DNA of 64,000 nt from Thermopolyspora flexuosa (GTDB lineage Bacteria; Actinomycetota; Actinomycetes; Streptosporangiales; Streptosporangiaceae). A program made the translations under genes and the position numbers. Positions 38,044 through 47,420 of the stretch are shown piece by piece. Below the pieces are notes generated by a model, which saw only the letters and a program-made list of their open reading frames with translations, was not told the DNA's origin and did not search any database. The stretch spans positions 1,550,001-1,614,000 of the forward strand of contig NZ_VFPQ01000001.1 in assembly GCF_006716785.1 (NCBI RefSeq), read 5' to 3'. The number at the start of each line of letters is the position of its first letter. Within the stretch, counting starts at the first letter, position 1.

Positions 38044-39207
38044 TCAGCCGCGCAGCAGCTCGTCGAGGTCGTAGCCGATCGGCCGGTCGAGCTGGGCGTA
38101 GCCGCAGGACTCGGGGGTGCGGTCGGGGCGCCACCGGCGGAAGTGGGCGGTGTGCCGGAACCGGTCGCCCTCCATGTGGTCGTAGGCGACCTCGGCGACG
38201 AGCTCGGGCCGCAGCGGGATGAAGGAGAGGTCCTTCTTCGCGTTCCACCGGGACACCGCGCCGGGCAGCCGGGGGCCGCCGGGGGAGGGGTTGGCGGCCT
38301 GCTCCGCCCAGGCGGCCCACGGGTGCCCGCTCGGGTCGGCCATCCGGTACGGCGCGAGCTCGTCGACGAGCTCGGCGCGCCGCCGCATCGGGAACGAGGC
38401 GGCCACGCCGACGTGGTGCAGCCGCCCCGCCTCGTCGTACAGGCCGAGCAGCAACGAGCCCACCACCGGACCGGACTTGTGCTCGCGGTAGCCCGCGACG
38501 ACACAGTCGGCGGTGCGCTCGTGCTTGACCTTGAACATCACCCGGCGGTCGGGCTCGTAGCCGAGGTCCCGGCGCTTGACCACCACACCGTCGAGGCCCG
38601 CGCCCTCGAAGCGCTCGAACCACCGGGCCGCGCGCTCCTCGTCGTCGGTGAGCGGGGTGAGCCGTACCCGGTCGTCGGCCCCGGCGAGCGCCTCGGCGAG
38701 CCGGGCACGCCGCTCGGCGAAGGGGCGGCCCATGAGGTTCTCGTCGCCGATCGCGAGCAGGTCGAAGGCGACGAAGGTGACCGGGGTGCGCTCGGCGAGC
38801 AGCCGGATGCGGGAGGCGGCCGGGTGGATGCGCTGCTGCAGCGCGTCGAAGTCGAGGGCCTTGCCCTGGCGCAGCACGATCTCGCCGTCGACCACGCACC
38901 GCTCCGGCAGCTCGGCGCGGACCGCCGCGACCAGCTCCGGGAAGTAGCGGGTGAACGGCCGCTCGTTGCGGCTGCCGAGGTACACCGCCTCCCCGGCGCG
39001 GAACACGATGCACCGGAAGCCGTCCCACTTCGGCTCGTACAGCAGCGAGCCGTCCTGGGCGGGCAGCGTGCGCACCGCCTTGGCGAGCATCGGCGCCACC
39101 GGCGGCGCGACCGGGAGGGCGCCCGCCAGCTCGGCGACGACCGGATCGGCGGCGGGATCGGGGCCGGTATCGGCGGGGTCCGGGCCGGATGGCTGGTCGT
39201 GGCTCAT
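38044..39207 (-). CDS. ATP-dependent DNA ligase (LigC/LigD-ligase type)
   Basis: A 387-residue ligase sealing DNA nicks or ends with ATP. Nucleotidyltransferase motifs: PMLAKAVRTLP, the adenylated Lys60 in EPKWDGFRC, YLGSRNERPFTRYFPEL, VVDGEIVLRQG, FVAFDLLAIG, GLDGVVVKRRDLGY and MFKVKHERTADCVVAGYR. The OB-fold follows (GSLLLGLYDEAGRLHHVG). The first ~35 residues are a Pro/Asp-rich tail. The start overlaps the RibD-like stop by four bases (39204-39207) and has AGGGAGGA upstream. With the separate polymerase at 35065 it could form a split end-joining or repair set. Confidence 0.93.
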   Translation of the reverse strand: MSHDQPSGPDPADTGPDPAADPVVAELAGALPVAPPVAPMLAKAVRTLPAQDGSLLYEPKWDGFRCIVFRAGEAVYLGSRNERPFTRYFPELVAAVRAELPERCVVDGEIVLRQGKALDFDALQQRIHPAASRIRLLAERTPVTFVAFDLLAIGDENLMGRPFAERRARLAEALAGADDRVRLTPLTDDEERAARWFERFEGAGLDGVVVKRRDLGYEPDRRVMFKVKHERTADCVVAGYREHKSGPVVGSLLLGLYDEAGRLHHVGVAASFPMRRRAELVDELAPYRMADPSGHPWAAWAEQAANPSPGGPRLPGAVSRWNAKKDLSFIPLRPELVAEVAYDHMEGDRFRHTAHFRRWRPDRTPESCGYAQLDRPIGYDLDELLRG

Positions 39208-39938
39208 GCGTCCTCCCTGGTGTACCTGCAGAACAGAAACCCGTTGTCGGTCAGGACGTGAGCCAGGCGGAGCCCGGTGGGGGAAGACGTCCCGTCGAGT
39301 ATGCGGGCCGCGCCGCCGCCGACCAGCATCGGGCTGATCGTGAGGCACAGCTCGTCGACGAGCCCCGCGGCCACGAGCTGGGCGTTCAGCCGCGGGCCTC
39401 CTTCGCACAGGATATGGCGGTGGCCGAGGTCGCGCAGCGCGGCCACGGCGCGGCGCACGTCCACCCGGTCCGCCCCGGCGACGATCACCTCGGCCCGCTC
39501 GGCCGCGGCCCGCCGCCGCTCCTCCGGCGCCGCCTCGGTGGTGATCACGATGGTCCGGGCGTACGGCGGGGCGTCGGTGAACAGCTCCGCGTCGAGGTCG
39601 AGGTCGAGCCGCCGGGTGACCACGGCGATCGGCGGGGCCGGTGGGCGGCCCGCGCGCAGCGGCTCCCACGCGGGCCGGGGCCTGGCCGGGCGGTAGCCCT
39701 CGCCGCGCACCGTGGCCGCCCCGGCGAGGATCACGTCGGCCAGGCCGCGCAGTATCCCGAAGATCCGGCGGTCGCCCGCGCCGGACAGCCCGCCGGACAG
39801 GCCGTCGAGCCAGGCCGCGCCGTCCACGCTCGCCACCATGTTGACGCGCAGCCACTCCCGGTCCGGGCAGGCGTAGGCCGCGGCGAGGTCCTCGTCGTCC
39901 AGGGGTGTCGCGCTGGGTTCGGGAAGGATCTGACGCAT
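39204..39938 (-). CDS. pyrimidine reductase-family protein (RibD C-terminal-like)
   Basis: A 244-residue NADPH-dependent reductase fold related to the RibD C-terminal domain and dihydrofolate reductase. Motifs: RVNMVASVDGAAWLDGLSG, DVILAGAATVRGEGYRPA, RHILCEGGPRLNAQLVAAGLVDELCLTISP in parts, and LVGGGAARIL. Stand-alone copies are frequent in actinobacteria and often are not the main riboflavin enzyme, so the substrate is uncertain. GGAGGG precedes ATG 39938. It is coupled to the downstream DNA ligase by an ATGA overlap, which is an odd functional pairing. Confidence 0.88.
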   Translation of the reverse strand: MRQILPEPSATPLDDEDLAAAYACPDREWLRVNMVASVDGAAWLDGLSGGLSGAGDRRIFGILRGLADVILAGAATVRGEGYRPARPRPAWEPLRAGRPPAPPIAVVTRRLDLDLDAELFTDAPPYARTIVITTEAAPEERRRAAAERAEVIVAGADRVDVRRAVAALRDLGHRHILCEGGPRLNAQLVAAGLVDELCLTISPMLVGGGAARILDGTSSPTGLRLAHVLTDNGFLFCRYTREDA

Positions 39939-40002
39939 CCCTCCACGATTCCACAGCGCCGCCGCGGCGCAGGTCACGGCCCCGGCGCGCCCCGGAAACG
40001 GG

Positions 40003-42144
<2,142 letters not shown>

Positions 42145-42261
42145 CAACCCTCATCGTCCTCGTCCATCGACGGCCGGTCCGTACCCACGATCTCACGGTT
42201 CGGGGTGCGATGGTGGCGAGAGTATCGGCGATGACCGGCGCGGACGGCAAAACGATCGGAA

Positions 42262-42294
42262 GGCCGGCCGGGCCGGACGACGCCCGGCCCGGCC
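42262..42294. terminator. GC hairpin between glgX and osmC
   Basis: GGCCGGCCGGGC and GCCCGGCCCGGCC form a long stem with one bulge around CGGACGAC. It lies 24 bases past the osmC stop (minus strand) and upstream of glgX, so it probably ends the osmC transcript. Confidence 0.6.
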
Positions 42295-42317
42295 GTGTGC
42301 GATCGGCCGATGTGCGG

Positions 42318-42746
42318 TCAGCCGATCAGCTCGGCGTTGAGGGTGATCGTGGTGCCCGCGAGGGCCTTGCTCACCGGGCAGTTCTCCTTCGCGGTCTCGG
42401 CCGCCTTCTGGAACTCCTCGGCGGAGATGCCCGGCACCTGGGCCCGCACCGAGATCACGATGCCGGTGATGCCCTGCCCCGGCTGGAAGGTCACCTCGGC
42501 CTTGGTCTCGATGGTCTGCGGCGGGGTGCCGGCCTTGGCCAGGCCGTTCGACAGCGCCATGGAGAAGCACGACGAGTGGGCCGCCGCGATCAGCTCCTCG
42601 GGGCTGGTCTTGCCGTTCGGCTCCTCGGCGCGGGAGGGCCAGGTCACCTCGAAGGTGCCCACGCCCGAGCTGTCCAGCGACACCGTGCCGGAGCCGTCGA
42701 ACAGCGCGCCCTTCCACTGGGTCGTCGCGGTGCGCGTCGTCGCCAT
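42318..42746 (-). CDS. OsmC-family peroxiredoxin
   Basis: A 142-residue thiol peroxidase that reduces organic hydroperoxides. The two redox Cys are in SPEELIAAAHSSCFSMAL (peroxidatic) and AKENCPVSKAL (resolving). The N-terminus carries ATTQWKGALFDGSGTVSLDS, like OsmC rather than Ohr. ATG 42746 has GGAAAGGACT upstream. It is a monocistronic gene between glgX and aidB; osmotic or oxidative induction is known for the family but nothing in the promoter proves it here. Confidence 0.92.
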   Translation of the reverse strand: MATTRTATTQWKGALFDGSGTVSLDSSGVGTFEVTWPSRAEEPNGKTSPEELIAAAHSSCFSMALSNGLAKAGTPPQTIETKAEVTFQPGQGITGIVISVRAQVPGISAEEFQKAAETAKENCPVSKALAGTTITLNAELIG

Positions 42747-42868
42747 CGGCGAGTCCTTTCCGTCGGTTGCGTACTGGTGGACTTTCGGATGCCACTGCCG
42801 AACATACGCGCTGCGCGATCACCAGGGTGCGGCGACCCACCCATCGAGATCGAATCCTTGGCGCCCGG

Positions 42869-44572
42869 CTACCGGGCCGGGGCGGTCCGGCCGCGCTCGA
42901 TGATCGCGTCGAGGTCGACGCCGGACGGCAGGGTGCCGAAGGCGCGGCCCCAGTCGCCGGACAGCCGGGAGGCGCAGAACGCGTCGGCGACCGCCGGCGG
43001 GGCGTGCCGTACCAGCAGCGAGCCCTGCAGCACGAGCGTCATCTCCTCGGCGATGCGGCGCGCGTCGGCCTCGGTGGGCGAGGCGAGCAGCTTGCGCAGC
43101 CGGTCGGCGGCGTCGTCGAGCCGCGGGTCGGCGCCGCGGGCCTTGCCGACCTCGGCGAGGTACGCCTCGGCGGCCTCCGGCTCGCGGGACAGGGCGCGCA
43201 GCACGTCGAGCGCGGCGACGTTGCCGGAGCCCTCCCAGATGCCGTTGAGCGGCGACTCGCGGAACAGCCGCGGCATGCCCGACTCCTCCACGTAGCCGTT
43301 GCCGCCCAGGCACTCCATCGCCTCGGCCGCGTGCATCGGGGCGCGCTTGCACACCCAGTACTTGGCCGCGGCGAGCGCGACCCGGCGGAACGCCCCCTCG
43401 GCCGCGTCACCGCGCACGCCCCGGTCGACCGCCCCGGCGAGGCGCATCATCAGCGTGGTCGCCGCCTCGGACTCGAGCACGAGGTCGGCGAGCACGTTCC
43501 GCATGAGCGGCTGCTCGACCAGCGGGCGGCCGAAGGCGCGGCGGTGGGTGGCGTGGTGGACCGCCTGCACCACCCCGTGGCGGGCCTGCGCGGCCGAGCC
43601 GATCACGCAGTCGAGCCGGGTCATGTTCACCATCTCGATGATGGTGCGCACGCCCCGCCCCTCCTCGCCGACGAGGTGGGCGATCGCGCCCTCGAACTCC
43701 ACCTCGGCCGAGGCGTTCGACCGGTTGCCGAGCTTGTCCTTCAGCCGCATCAGCCGCATCGCGTTGCGGGTGCCGTCGGGCAGCACCCGCGGCAGCAGGA
43801 AGCAGGACAGGCCGCCCGGGGCCTTGGCGAGCACGAGGAACACGTCGCTCATCGGCGCGGAGCAGAACCACTTGTGGCCGGTGAGCGCGTACGTGCCGTC
43901 GCCGAGCGGCTCGGCGACCGTGGTGTTGGCGCGCACGTCCGAGCCGCCCTGCTTCTCGGTCATCGCCATCCCGGCGATCAGGCCCCGCTTGGTGGCGGGC
44001 GGGCGCAGCCCGAAGTCGTAGGTGCGGGAGGCGAGCAGCGGCTCCCAGGCGGCGGCGAGGGCGGGGGAGTGCCGCAGCGCGGCGACCGCGGCGTAGGTCA
44101 TCGAGATCGGGCAGTGGTGGCCGTACTCGACCTGGGACCACACGTAGAACTTGGCGGCGCGGGCGACGTGGGCGCCCGGCCGGGCGGACACCCACGGCGC
44201 GGCGTGCAGGCCGTGGTCGACCGCCACGCTCATCAGCTCGTGCCAGGCCGGGTGGAACTCGACCTCGTCGACGCGGTTGCCGTACCGGTCGTGGGTGCGC
44301 AGGACCGGCGGGTACTCGTTGGCGAGCCGGCCCCATTCCTGCGCCTTCTCGGTGCCGGCGAGCATGCCCAGCCGGTGCAGCTCGCCGACCGCCCAGTCGG
44401 CGCCCTCCCGCGTCAGCGCGTCGAGCAGCGCGGGATCGGCGGACACGTCGTGGCCGACGAGTGGCGGGACCTGGTTGACGACCTCGTGGGTGGCGCGGCC
44501 CCGGGTGCCCGGTACACCGCCGGACCCGGCGATCGGCCCGCTGTCCGTGCGCTGCGTCGTTCCCTCGCTCAC
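42869..44572 (-). CDS. aidB: AidB-like acyl-CoA dehydrogenase-family flavoprotein
   Basis: A 567-residue FAD protein close to E. coli AidB of the adaptive response to alkylating agents. Shared blocks: REGADWAVGELHRLG, RLANEYPPVLRTHD, EFHPAWHELM, AMTEKQGGSDVRANTT, TGHKWFCSAPMSD, GLSCFLLPRVLPDGTRNA, LKDKLGNRSNAS, and AEAMECLGGNGYVEESGMPRL with NGIWEGSGN. AidB binds DNA and isovaleryl-CoA in other bacteria; its true reaction is unsettled. GTG 44572 is selected for GGAGGCTC upstream; the ATG two bases earlier runs directly into a stop. No other alkylation-response gene is near. Confidence 0.92.
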   Translation of the reverse strand: MSEGTTQRTDSGPIAGSGGVPGTRGRATHEVVNQVPPLVGHDVSADPALLDALTREGADWAVGELHRLGMLAGTEKAQEWGRLANEYPPVLRTHDRYGNRVDEVEFHPAWHELMSVAVDHGLHAAPWVSARPGAHVARAAKFYVWSQVEYGHHCPISMTYAAVAALRHSPALAAAWEPLLASRTYDFGLRPPATKRGLIAGMAMTEKQGGSDVRANTTVAEPLGDGTYALTGHKWFCSAPMSDVFLVLAKAPGGLSCFLLPRVLPDGTRNAMRLMRLKDKLGNRSNASAEVEFEGAIAHLVGEEGRGVRTIIEMVNMTRLDCVIGSAAQARHGVVQAVHHATHRRAFGRPLVEQPLMRNVLADLVLESEAATTLMMRLAGAVDRGVRGDAAEGAFRRVALAAAKYWVCKRAPMHAAEAMECLGGNGYVEESGMPRLFRESPLNGIWEGSGNVAALDVLRALSREPEAAEAYLAEVGKARGADPRLDDAADRLRKLLASPTEADARRIAEEMTLVLQGSLLVRHAPPAVADAFCASRLSGDWGRAFGTLPSGVDLDAIIERGRTAPAR

Positions 44573-44862
44573 ATGAGCCTCCGTTGGCGTCGAGCGATCC
44601 TGTTGAGCACCTCTCATCATCCATCGCCATACCCGGCGCGAACAGAGCGTCGCGCGGGGTGCCGGGCCGGCCTGGGCGCCGGTGGGGACCGCCGGAGCGG
44701 CCGGTCCGCGGCCGGGGCCGCGCGGTTCCGCCCCGGCCGGAAACGGCGTTTGGGAAATATGATCAACGCCCGATAATTTGCCCGGCCATGACCTGGAGTA
44801 CCAGCGGAAGTTCCTCCTTGCGGAGGATCGGAGATCCGCCCCGGAAGGCATAGATTGGGGTC

Positions 44863-45603
44863 ATGAGTGACCCCGGCGAACTGAGAGTCTCGGACGCCGA
44901 ACGGGAGGCCGTGGTCGAGCGGCTGCGCCAGGCATCCGTGGAGGGCCGGCTGACCCTCGCCGAGCTGACCGAACGCACCGAGGCCGCCTACCTCGCCGTG
45001 ACCTACCGCGAGCTGGCCCAGGTGACCGCCGACCTGCCCGACCCCGGCGTGCGCCCGGCGCCCGCGCCGGCCCCGCGGCCCGAGGGCAGGCGGCGACGGT
45101 GGTTCGTCGCGGTCATGGGGGACACCAAGCGGCGCGGCAAGTGGCGGGTGGATCAGGAGATCGGCGCCTGCGCGGTCATGGGCGACGTCACGATCGACCT
45201 GCGCGAGGCCGAGGTGCGCGGCAACGAGATCGACATCACGGCGGTCTCGGTGATGGGCGATGTCAAGATCATCGTCCCGGACGGCGTCGACGTCGACCTC
45301 GACGGCGTCGCGGTGATGGGCGACAAGAAGGTCAAGGTCGAGGAGGCGCCCGCCGGCCGGAACGCCCCCAGGGTGCGGGTGCGCGCCTACGTGGTGATGG
45401 GCGACATCAAGGTGCTCGGGGACGCGCACGCCGACCCGATCCGCCGCGCATGGTTCGCGTGGAGCGACTGGCTGCTGGAGCGCCGCGGCCGCCTCACCGG
45501 GCGCGGCTACGACCACCACTTCCGCCACTCGCTCGGCGTGGAGCGCGGCCCCGGCCCGCAGGGCCGCATCCCACCTCCGCCGCCGTCCCCGCCGTACCGC
45601 TGA
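44863..45603 (+). CDS. DUF1707 protein with VMGD-repeat (LiaF-like) domain
   Basis: A 246-residue cytoplasmic protein. Residues ~5-60 form the DUF1707 domain (LRVSDAEREAVVERLRQASVEGRLTLAEL in parts). After an Ala/Pro/Arg linker comes a beta-strand region in which VMGD recurs five times (VMGDTKR, VMGDVTI, VMGDVKI, VMGDKKV, VMGDIKV), roughly every 15-30 residues, as in LiaF-type C-terminal domains that fold as a small beta-helix. LiaF proteins inhibit cell-envelope stress systems, but no sensor kinase is adjacent. It is divergent from aidB and shares a ~290-base promoter region with it. Confidence 0.88.
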   Translation: MSDPGELRVSDAEREAVVERLRQASVEGRLTLAELTERTEAAYLAVTYRELAQVTADLPDPGVRPAPAPAPRPEGRRRRWFVAVMGDTKRRGKWRVDQEIGACAVMGDVTIDLREAEVRGNEIDITAVSVMGDVKIIVPDGVDVDLDGVAVMGDKKVKVEEAPAGRNAPRVRVRAYVVMGDIKVLGDAHADPIRRAWFAWSDWLLERRGRLTGRGYDHHFRHSLGVERGPGPQGRIPPPPPSPPYR

Positions 45604-45623
45604 CCGGCCGGAGAGCAGACGGC

Positions 45624-46358
45624 TCAGGCCGGTACGGCGAGCCGCTCGGTGGCGAGGGCGTGGTCGTAGCGCTCGAGCACCACCTCGGCGAGCTCCGGCG
45701 CGGCCCCGAGCACGCCGCCCACCGCCGCGGCCCCGGCCGCGAGCGTCTCGCGGCGCACCCGGTCGGCGAAGTACCCGGGCGCGAGCAGGTACGGCGCGAC
45801 CACCACGCGCGGCGCCCCGGCCGCAAGCAGCCGGGCCACCTCCGCGCCGGGGGCGGGCGCGGCGGCCGACGCGTACGCGGGCGCCACCGCCCACCAGCCG
45901 CGCTCCCGCGCCCAGCGCCGCGCGATCCGGGCGATCACCTCGTTCGCCCGGCGGTCGCTCGACCCGGCCGCGACGAGCACCACCGCGGTGGCCGCCGTCT
46001 CCTCCGGGTCGCCGACGGCCACCCCCGCCTCGGCGAGCCGCCGCTCGAGCGCCCGCACCAGCAGCGGGTGCGGCCCGAGCGTCGCGCCGTACCGGATCCG
46101 GGTGCCGCGCACCTCGCGCAGCACCCGGGGGATGTCCACCCGGCTGTGGTAGGCGGCGGTGAGCAGCAGCGGGAGCACCACCGCCTCGGGCAGCCCGGAC
46201 AGCACCCGGGCCGGCGTGGGCGGGGCGTGGTCGAGGTAGGACTCCCGCACCGGCAGGCCGGGGCGGGCGCGCCGTACCGCGTCGAGAAGGGCGCGCACGG
46301 TGGCGGCGGCGCGCGGGTCGCGGGAGCCGTGCGCGACGGCGATCAGCGGGACGGTCAC
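45624..46358 (-). CDS. sirohydrochlorin chelatase (CbiX/SirB-type)
   Basis: A 244-residue double-domain chelatase that inserts metal into sirohydrochlorin; here most likely Fe2+ to make the sirohaem of the sulfite reductase in the same operon. The N-terminal half begins VPLIAVAHGSRDPRAA with the catalytic His, then VLPLLLTAAYHSRVDIP with the second His; the C-terminal half repeats the fold (VLVAAGSSDRRAN, VVVAPYLLAPGYFADRV). GTG 46358 overlaps the cysH stop by four bases, so it is coupled as the last gene of the sulfate operon. Confidence 0.9.
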   Translation of the reverse strand: MTVPLIAVAHGSRDPRAAATVRALLDAVRRARPGLPVRESYLDHAPPTPARVLSGLPEAVVLPLLLTAAYHSRVDIPRVLREVRGTRIRYGATLGPHPLLVRALERRLAEAGVAVGDPEETAATAVVLVAAGSSDRRANEVIARIARRWARERGWWAVAPAYASAAAPAPGAEVARLLAAGAPRVVVAPYLLAPGYFADRVRRETLAAGAAAVGGVLGAAPELAEVVLERYDHALATERLAVPA

Positions 46359-47083
46359 GTGTGGATACCGCACTCGATCTTGCCGAGCCCGGCCCACCGG
46401 CCGCTGCGCGGGTCCTCGCCCTCGGCGACCCGGCGGGTGCACGGCGCGCAGCCGATCGAGGGGTAGCCGTCGAAGTGCAGCGGGTTGACCAGCACCCCGT
46501 TGTCGGCGATGTAGTTGTCGACGTCCTCCTGGGTCCACTTGGCGATCGGGTTCACCTTCACCATCTGGCGCTTGGCGTCCCACTCGACCACCTTCACGTT
46601 CGCCCGGGTGGGCGCCTCGTCGCGGCGGATGCCGGAGATCCACGCCAGGTACGGCTCGAGCGCCCGGTTGAGCGGCTCCACCTTGCGCAGGTAGCAGCAC
46701 AGGTCCGGGTTGCGCCCGTACAGCCGGGGCCCGAGGTCGCGCTCCTGCTCCTCGACGGTACGGCTCGGCAGCACGTCGATCACGTTGACGTTGTAGACCT
46801 GGCGGACCGCGTCCCGGGTGCCGATGGTCTCGGCGAAGTGGTAGCCGGTGTCGATGAACAGCACGTCACACCCCGGCTTGACCCGGCTGACCAGGTCGAT
46901 GAGGAGCGCGTCGCTCATCGACGAGGTGAGGCACAGGCGGTCGCCGAAGGTCGCCGCCGCCCAGCGGATGATCTCGAGGGCGGGCGCGTCCTCGAGGTAG
47001 GCGGCGGCGGACTCGGCGATGTGCCGCAGGTCGAACGCGGCACGGTTGGCGCGCAGGTCCGCCTCGATGTCCACCAGGGTCAT
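46355..47083 (-). CDS. cysH: adenylyl-sulfate (APS) reductase
   Basis: Reduces APS to sulfite, 242 residues. The PP-loop-like substrate site is LCLTSSMSDALLIDL, followed by DVLFIDTGYHFAET. Both Cys pairs for the [4Fe-4S] cluster (DLCCYLRK and IGCAPCTRR) mark it as an APS rather than PAPS reductase. The C-terminal ECGIHT supplies the catalytic Cys that forms the thiosulfonate intermediate. ATG 47083 has GAGGAG nine bases upstream. It precedes the chelatase (GTGA overlap) and follows the zinc-ribbon gene by 193 bases. Confidence 0.95.
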   Translation of the reverse strand: MTLVDIEADLRANRAAFDLRHIAESAAAYLEDAPALEIIRWAAATFGDRLCLTSSMSDALLIDLVSRVKPGCDVLFIDTGYHFAETIGTRDAVRQVYNVNVIDVLPSRTVEEQERDLGPRLYGRNPDLCCYLRKVEPLNRALEPYLAWISGIRRDEAPTRANVKVVEWDAKRQMVKVNPIAKWTQEDVDNYIADNGVLVNPLHFDGYPSIGCAPCTRRVAEGEDPRSGRWAGLGKIECGIHT

Positions 47084-47204
47084 GTCCAGGCACTCCTCAC
47101 TGCGTGTGGGTCTCGGGGAAGGTCTCGGGACGCGTGCGTCGCGGCCGGTGGTCACCGGCGGTCCTGCGACGGGTTCGCGGCGTGGCCCGCCGGGTGGGTA
47201 CGGC

Positions 47205-47240
47205 GGGCACGGTCGCGGTGGGCACGGTCGCGGTGGGCAC
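47205..47240. repeat. 15-bp tandem repeat in the sulfate operon
   Basis: GGGCACGGTCGCGGT occurs twice in tandem (47205-47219, 47220-47234) and starts a third time (47235-47240), with degenerate copies after. It lies in the 193-base gap between the zinc-ribbon gene and cysH, which otherwise has no gene. Confidence 0.7.
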
Positions 47241-47276
47241 GGGCACGGATGCGGGCTGCGCGGGTCCGGCCGCCGG

Positions 47277-47420
47277 TCACGACCGGACCCCGATGCCGAG
47301 GAACTTGAGCCGGAACGCCCGGGCGCAGCAGCGGCAGTACCAACCGCCGTCGCCCTCGTACGGCTCCAGGTCCTCCTCGCCGCAGTACGGGCAGTGGAAC
47401 GGGACGGCGCGCTCGCTCAT
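47277..47420 (-). CDS. small zinc-ribbon protein of the sulfite reductase operon
   Basis: A 47-residue protein with two Cys pairs, CPYCGEEDLEPY and WYCRCCARAF, which should bind one zinc. The start overlaps the sulfite reductase stop (ATGA at 47417-47420). I recall similar tiny proteins next to nirA/cysH in other actinobacteria. The role is unknown; it may deliver or sense something for the reductase. The short length, double CxxC-like pattern and strict coupling make it a real gene. Confidence 0.88.
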   Translation of the reverse strand: MSERAVPFHCPYCGEEDLEPYEGDGGWYCRCCARAFRLKFLGIGVRS

